Notes under the pieces: model-generated
Database searches by the model: none
Told to the model about the DNA's origin: nothing
What the model saw: the letters and a program-made list of their open reading frames with translations, nothing else
In this document: piece by piece, positions 61,095 through 64,000 of the stretch
Layout of the letters: every line of letters starts with the position of its first letter
Position numbering within the stretch: position 1 is the first letter of the stretch
Made by a program: the position numbers and the translations under genes
NCBI GenBank assembly: GCA_050084515.1
Contig: CM114271.1
Coordinates: 42,842,001-42,906,000 of the forward strand
Length of the DNA stretch: 64,000 bases
Reading direction: 5' to 3'
From: Blasia pusilla
Taxonomy: Eukaryota; Marchantiophyta; Marchantiopsida; Blasiales

Positions 61095-61103
61095 ATCTTA
61101 TGA

Positions 61104-61121
61104 TCCCCGGCAGTGGCGCCA
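61104..61121 (-). promoter_or_regulatory. gypsy primer-binding site (tRNA-Asp type)
   Basis: On the minus strand the sequence is TGGCGCCACTGCCGGGGA. Many plant gypsy elements use TGGCGCCGTTGCCGGGGA, complementary to the 3' end of tRNA-Asp; 16 of 18 bases agree. It lies six bases inside the LTR end and just ahead of gag, as expected. Confidence 0.75.
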
Positions 61122-61127
61122 AAAGTT

Positions 61128-62422
61128 TGTTGCTATATGTAATATACAGGAGGTATAAGAATTGATCTTTTACATTAATTTAATGAGTTCGATCCCCAAG
61201 AGGATCATGATTATGTGGAAAGAGAGGTCAAGATGTCGTTTATCTTGTAATAGTTGTTATTAAGTGTATATAATTCAGATTCAATGACTTATCAATGTGT
61301 TCAGATCTCTCTTAGTACCAAGATTTCTTTCCTTGATTCTCTGTAGTGGAATTGAAATCACGCTCAAGTATATCTTCACTCAACATCAAAGAACGTCATA
61401 GAGACCTCAACAAGAAGATGGCTTCTCCGACTTTCGGAACTCAATCCGTCTAGGCACGCTACTCTCTGTCGAACAAAATTCTTACAACTCCGTATTGATT
61501 ATTCTAATGATGAAAGTGTTCTCTTGATTGACTCTTCACTCTGCAGACCCAATGAGAATACTCAGGCATATGCATCGCACATCAGAATGAAGAAATGAGT
61601 ACTTTACTACTCCATCAAGAATGACAAAGCTTCAAAAAAGTGTACAAAAACGAGAGGGTACTACTCTCTTGCTCGGACCATTCCTATAGCATAAGGACTT
61701 CGTAAAAGAATGATGGGGATAGCTACTTTCATGCCTCTTAAATATTCTCCAAAGTATGAGTGGTTCTAAGGATTCGAAACGTTCTTGAGGAATATGGTGT
61801 CTCTTCAAAATTTGTAACTACCTAGATCTATGGTGCTCTTTTCTTTTCCTATGATCCCTGTGAATCCGCTGAGCGTAACTATACTAACTTCCTATTTGAT
61901 AAAAAATTCGTGCCTCTTCCTACTCTAATTGTTCTAAGAGTGTGCCGCTTGAAATCACTTCGAGTCTTAGCTTCGCTTTGCTGCGAAGTCTGGACCTCTT
62001 GTGCTTCACTTGAAGACGAAGCTCTTTCTCCTAATCTGAAGACGAAGCGCTCCATTCTTCGCTCTTATTCCAGGGGCTTCGTTCTTCGTGCTTCGATAAA
62101 GAGCAAAGTACTTCTTCCTCTTCTTCTTCATCATGTTTCGTTCAAGAGTGAAGCACTTCATAAACAGGTTCTTAATAAGGCTTTGTTGTCTTTTCCAAGC
62201 TTCGCTCTTAGTCTTTAGACTTCATTATTGCATTTCTATCTCCTCTAAGGCAAATCCTTGATTTTTCATCTCTCTGCCTTTTCTTAGGAGCTTCATGATT
62301 TCTTTCAATATTAGTCATTCTTCTACTACACAAACATAATATCCAAAATCATTATGTATACACAAGTTTTCTTCGAATAAAAAGCTCTAAATCTTCAAAA
62401 GTACAAAATTGCGGGCATCACA
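61128..62422 (-). repeat. gypsy 5' LTR, 1,295 bp
   Basis: In element orientation (minus) it starts TGTGATGCCCGC at 62422 and ends ATATAGCAACA at 61128, so the termini are TG...CA, and the PBS follows after six bases. The interior at 61.9-62.2 kb is rich in CTTCG/GAAGC words. The 3' LTR was not found in the window, because the element is cut at 59670. Confidence 0.75.
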
Positions 62423-62574
62423 ATAGGGTTAGGGTTGCTTGCACATACCCTATACAATTGAGAAGAGGACCAGCCTCCACTCATTCTCTCATTGCAAATT
62501 TCGTTCTCCATGGTGGTGTGTGCGTGTGTGAGAGCCGTTTTCTACCAATTATGTTTGTTTAGCAATTTTCCACA
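62423..62574 (+). repeat. LTR-like fragment shared with 3364-3525
   Basis: The blocks AGGGTTAGGGTTGCTTG, ACATACCCTATA, TGAGAAG, CATTCTCT, GTGTGTGAGAG and TTTGTTTAGCAATTTTC occur in the same order and spacing as in the candidate copia LTR at 3.4 kb. Flanks differ: the gypsy LTR on the left and gypsy RT on the right, so this is a solo fragment. Confidence 0.8.
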
Positions 62575-64000
62575 AGAAGAGCATAGTAGTTCCTAACTAT
62601 CACTTTATTCGGCACTCGATAATCAACACAGAGTGTCAAATTTCCATCTTTCTTCTTCACAAAGAGAACGGGCGCTCCATAAGGTGACTTGCTAGTTTGG
62701 ATGTAACCTCTCTCTAGGAGTTCACCCAACTGTTTCTTCAACTCAACAAGTTCTTCTTGATTCAACCTATATGGCACCTTTGAAGGTGGTTGAGATCCGG
62801 GTATCACCTCTCTCTTATGATCAACCGCCCTATGTGGTGGCAACTCAGTCGGAAGCTCCTTAGTCAAGACATCTCCAAATTCTTTCACAACTCTCTTGAG
62901 TGTTTCAGGGATTCCCCTTGACGCTGAGTTCTGATCTTTGCATCTCGTGCTTGGATCATCCTCTACTTGTCTCATCAAGCAAAGTTATCCTTCCTCTAAC
63001 TTGGTCAAACTTGTCCTCGTGATGGCACTCAACAACTCCATTTTTCTAAGAACCTCACAAACCAATTTGACGTTCGTCCATTTTCCCTTAACCAAGACGC
63101 TTAACCTCAAAGGTCTTTGCCCCAGTTCCACCTCATACGCATCCAAGACTCCATCGCTTCCGTCCATGTCGCAAATTGTGAAATTCTCCTTCAACTCGAA
63201 TACTCCGCATCCCACACCTAGTCTTAAAACCAGCTTGAGGTCTGGTGGGAGTTGCCTCCCGCAAATCCTACCCTAATGGGTTCATCTGCCTTGGTGGTTG
63301 GCAATCCCAACGTCTTCACGATTCTCGGGCTTAAGAATGAGTGTGAAACACATGTATCAACGAGCAACATCACATTGTAATTACCGATCTTGGATCCTAG
63401 GTAAACCAAATTGGGCGTTCTCTTGGTGATTTGGAAAGATGTATCTAGGTCTTCCGCCGATAAGTGCTTAGTAGCAAATGCAATCATCCTCGGTTTACTA
63501 ACCTTGGGCCTCACACATTCCTTAGCCATATGCACATGTTCGCCATAATTGTAGCAAATCACTTTGGCGTTTGCTGACTTCGGGAACGCTGGACCTCTTG
63601 GCTTCGTGTTGAGTTCCACTCATATCGATGCTAGGGCAAGAGACCCTCCGTAGTCGCGCTCACCCCCATTCCAAACCCTCTTGTATGCCCCTTTGTTTTT
63701 TGGTAACTTAGAAAATATTTTCGGCTCAAAGGGTTTTTGGTTTTGGACTTCATCATCCCCTATCCGCTGTGCTAACCTCAGAAGCTCCGCGCACGTCTCT
63801 GGAATGTGAGGCATACGAAAGAGGGCCTTTTCGGCGCTCGATTAGAGTCCACTTAAGAAGATCAACTTCTTTGTAAACTCATCCATGGAAAGTGAGCTCA
63901 TTTATGCTTTGAACTCTTGCACATCAGCGCTAAGGGATCCGCTTTGGCGCAACCTCACAAACTCCATGCCATCGCGATACTCCTGATATTCTGGAGTGAA
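62575..64000 (-). pseudogene. second Ty3/gypsy gag-protease-RT relic
   Basis: Minus-strand order: gag C-terminal part (63990-63620), zinc knuckle CYNYGEHVHMAKEC with the second Cys changed to Tyr, retropepsin LLVDTCVSHSFLS (DTG changed to DTC) at 63619-63224, a linker with VLDAYEVELG (63215-62985), then RT start [56 protein letters not shown] and [10 protein letters not shown] (62978-62575). It stops before the YxDD motif, where the LTR-like fragment begins. Its protease is related to that at 35.0-35.3 kb. Confidence 0.8.

Noticed and set aside
61180-61200. GTTCGATCCC, resembling a tRNA B box
   Set aside because: No matching A box, acceptor stem or cloverleaf could be drawn; it lies inside the gypsy LTR.

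Overview
The window looks like nuclear DNA of a land plant, probably a non-seed plant such as a fern or lycophyte (inferred, not proven). Evidence: a chloroplast-targeted SRP54 gene, an intron-rich CBL-interacting protein kinase (CIPK) gene, plant-type Ty1/copia, Ty3/gypsy, CACTA, LINE and Mutator-like (MULE) remnants, and a MULE lineage that I associate with non-seed plants. Only about 13 kb (14-27.5 kb) holds ordinary host genes; most of the rest is decayed mobile DNA.

Layout. 0.7-3.6 kb: decayed copia element with a possible LTR. 3.7-10.7 kb: two LINE copies on the minus strand, each ending in and separated by long (GA)n tracts. 11.3-11.8 and 41.6-42.1 kb: two diverged copies of one repeat with small hairpins beside a TATA-like motif. 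14.5-16.2 kb: an intronless, complete 582-residue cpSRP54 gene (+). 19.1-26.5 kb: a complete 14-exon, 443-residue CIPK gene (-), convergent with cpSRP54, with an unrecognised 192-codon ORF inside intron 1. 28.5-29.9 kb: a triplicated ~165-bp repeat and a 63-bp minisatellite. 32-42 kb: gypsy, copia and CACTA relics.

42.6-59.7 kb is the most unusual part. Two diverged copies (A and B) of a large MULE-related unit lie head to tail. Each pairs a plus-strand transposase gene (zinc-finger-like N-terminus, DDE-like core, SWIM C-terminus) with a minus-strand multi-exon gene. That second gene appears to encode a coiled-coil segment, a ParB/sulfiredoxin-like domain (IPL..LRT.EY, then WDGNH) and, in copy B, a C-terminal domain resembling N6/N4 DNA methylases. 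About 60 copies of one near-perfect ~27-bp palindrome (arms GCAACCCGTCGG / CCGACGGGTTGC) fill the introns and the intergenic spacer of both units and seem absent from exons. Between the divergent genes they form a strict 67-bp-period array (11 units in A, about 5 in B); in an intron of the ParB-like gene they form a 64-bp-period array (6 units in A, 3 in B). Both copies carry stops and frameshifts.

59.7-64 kb: a gypsy element on the minus strand with gag, a tRNA-Asp-type primer-binding site and a 1,295-bp TG...CA LTR, followed by an LTR fragment shared with 3.4 kb and a second gypsy gag-protease-RT relic. No tRNA or rRNA gene was recognised.
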